Positions 44,369 through 45,286 of a DNA stretch of 45,286 bases are shown here, piece after piece. The DNA lies in assembly GCA_016784735.1 (NCBI GenBank), contig JADHUC010000050.1, positions 1 through 45,286 of the forward strand. Reading direction: 5' to 3'. Each line of letters opens with the position of its first letter. Positions within the stretch are counted from its first letter, which is position 1. Position numbers and translations under genes: made by a program. A model generated the notes under the pieces. The model was given only the letters and a program-made list of their open reading frames with translations, was not told the DNA's origin and ran no database searches. Origin of the DNA: Pirellulaceae bacterium. GTDB taxonomy: Bacteria; Planctomycetota; Planctomycetia; Pirellulales; Pirellulaceae.

Positions 44369-45277
44369 TTACTTGCCAGACGCATCTGTGGCCACGCGGA
44401 AGCCAATGCTGCTGAAGCGGTACGTCGGCTCTAACCAACTGCGTAGCGACGATCGGCACACCAAGTCGCCGAAGCACCAGGCGCCGCCGCGATGCACGCG
44501 GTTCGAGCCCGTCTCTGGCCCCGATGGGTCGCTCACCTCCTCGCTGGCATAGGGTCCGCGCCAATCAGCACACCACTCGCTCACATTCCCGTGCATGTCA
44601 TGAAGCCCATAGGCGTTCGGCTTCTTCTCTCCTACTGGATGCGTCTTCATGCCGGCGTTGCCCCTATGCCACGCATACTCTCCCACGTTTGCCTGATCAT
44701 TACCACAAATCCACCGCGTCGTCGTTCCCGCTCGGCAAGCGTATTCCCACTCGGCTTCGGTCGGCAGACGATACGCCTTCCCTTCCTTGGCCGATAGTCG
44801 CTTGCAGAACTCAGCCGCCTCGTCCCAAAGCACATTCTCCACTGGATGACGCGACGTGTCCTTTTCGGGGACCCTATTCGCGTAACGTCCTCCCTTCGAG
44901 TGGACGCTTGGGTTCTTCCCCATCACTTTCTCGTACTCCGCCTGCGTCACCTCGTACACGCCAATGTAAAACGGCTTGGTAATCCGAACTTTGTGCCGAA
45001 GTCCAAAATGAGATTCAAGATAATCTCGCGTACCCATCATGAACTCGCCCGCCGGTATCAGCTTCAGCTTCGTGCCGATGCTGTTGGTGATTTCGACTGG
45101 TAATCCCAACCTCTTGCCGCACTCGTTTTGTGCAGCCTCCGCCTCCTCTCGCGTGAACGGTGCCTTCAGCATCGGCCCCTTGGCGTCGGTGCCCGCAGCC
45201 TTACCGTCTTCCGCTGAGTACGCCAAGGAAGGAAACGTCAAGAGAACAGCCAACAGGTAAAGATGTCGTCGCGTCAT
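44369..45277 (-). CDS. Secreted formylglycine-generating-enzyme-like (SUMF1) protein
   Basis: A 302-residue exported protein of the FGE-sulfatase/SUMF1 family. Seen: signal peptide (1-21, LAYSA); domain from about residue 70 with LKLIPAGEFMMGTRD (71-85), KPFYIGVYEVTQAEYEKVMG, DTSRHPVENVLWDEAAEFC, YRLPTEAEWEYACRAGTTT and NAYGLHDMHGNVSEWCADW; then HRGGAWCFGDLVCRSSLRSW. In true FGE the pair of catalytic cysteines is C-x4-C, whereas here it is C-x5-C, so activity toward sulfatases is uncertain. The family fold is also used in other roles. Only nine bases of upstream sequence are in the window. Confidence 0.85.
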   Translation of the reverse strand: MTRRHLYLLAVLLTFPSLAYSAEDGKAAGTDAKGPMLKAPFTREEAEAAQNECGKRLGLPVEITNSIGTKLKLIPAGEFMMGTRDYLESHFGLRHKVRITKPFYIGVYEVTQAEYEKVMGKNPSVHSKGGRYANRVPEKDTSRHPVENVLWDEAAEFCKRLSAKEGKAYRLPTEAEWEYACRAGTTTRWICGNDQANVGEYAWHRGNAGMKTHPVGEKKPNAYGLHDMHGNVSEWCADWRGPYASEEVSDPSGPETGSNRVHRGGAWCFGDLVCRSSLRSWLEPTYRFSSIGFRVATDASGK

Positions 45278-45286
45278 TTCGTTGCC

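Noticed and set aside
1-45286. tRNA, rRNA, CRISPR array or prophage
   Set aside because: No cloverleaf, rRNA signature, regularly spaced direct repeats or phage structural genes were seen; the repeats present are isolated palindromes.

Overview
The window looks like a chromosome segment of a Planctomycetota bacterium (Pirellulales-like; inference from gene content, no 16S rRNA present). The signs are: many secreted, Tat- or Sec-exported proteins of families expanded in that phylum (sulfatase, Gfo/Idh/MocA oxidoreductase, FAD-dependent oxidoreductases, BNR sialidase-like, DUF4091/DNRLRE, CRTAC1/FG-GAP, kelch, and a protein combining a CxxCH heme motif with HEAT-like repeats); moderately high GC; generous spacing between genes; and several families of palindromic intergenic repeats.

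Region 1 (1-4619) is the most distinctive part. It is a three-gene cassette on the + strand: a Dop-like Pup-deamidase-family enzyme, a 68-residue UBact (Pup/ubiquitin-like modifier ending in RNRSGQ), and a PafA-like ligase carrying a C-terminal helical-repeat extension. UBact systems have been proposed by bioinformatics in Planctomycetes, Nitrospirae and other Gram-negative phyla, but are little studied. The modifier ends in Gln, so a deamidase would be needed before conjugation, which matches the presence of both enzymes. No 20S proteasome genes (prcB/prcA) or ring ATPase lie between or downstream of these genes; they must be upstream of this window, elsewhere, or absent. A GTGTCRGG-type inverted repeat occupies every gene boundary in the cassette.

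Region 2 (4620-11308) holds a Tat-exported FAD oxidoreductase, a membrane-anchored protein-L-isoaspartate methyltransferase, a 1176-residue secreted DUF4091/DNRLRE protein and a small hypothetical. Region 3 (11639-18098) is mostly housekeeping: ribosomal protein bS18, a YbgC-like thioesterase, threonine aldolase, histidinol dehydrogenase, and a sugar-type operon in which an SSS sodium symporter overlaps an L-arabinose/L-fucose-isomerase-family protein by ATGA.

Region 4 (18417-20282) contains a decayed FAD-oxidoreductase/HEAT gene and a tandem-wHTH ArsR-like regulator whose linker and C-terminus are encoded by copies of a 34-40 bp palindromic repeat. Region 5 (20536-32292, all +) runs: BNR sialidase-like protein, large heme/HEAT protein, Gfo/Idh/MocA oxidoreductase, sulfatase (CTPSR), FAD oxidoreductase, and OPT transporter. 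Region 6 (32310-45277, all -) runs: secreted LamG-like protein, CRTAC1 protein, beta-propeller, IlvD/Edd dehydratase, kelch protein, two tandemly duplicated secreted proteins with duplicated terminators, two small membrane proteins (one apparently frameshifted or translationally coupled), and an FGE-like protein. Most of regions 2, 5 and 6 fits a polysaccharide/sulfated-glycan scavenging lifestyle, but specific substrates cannot be read from the sequence.
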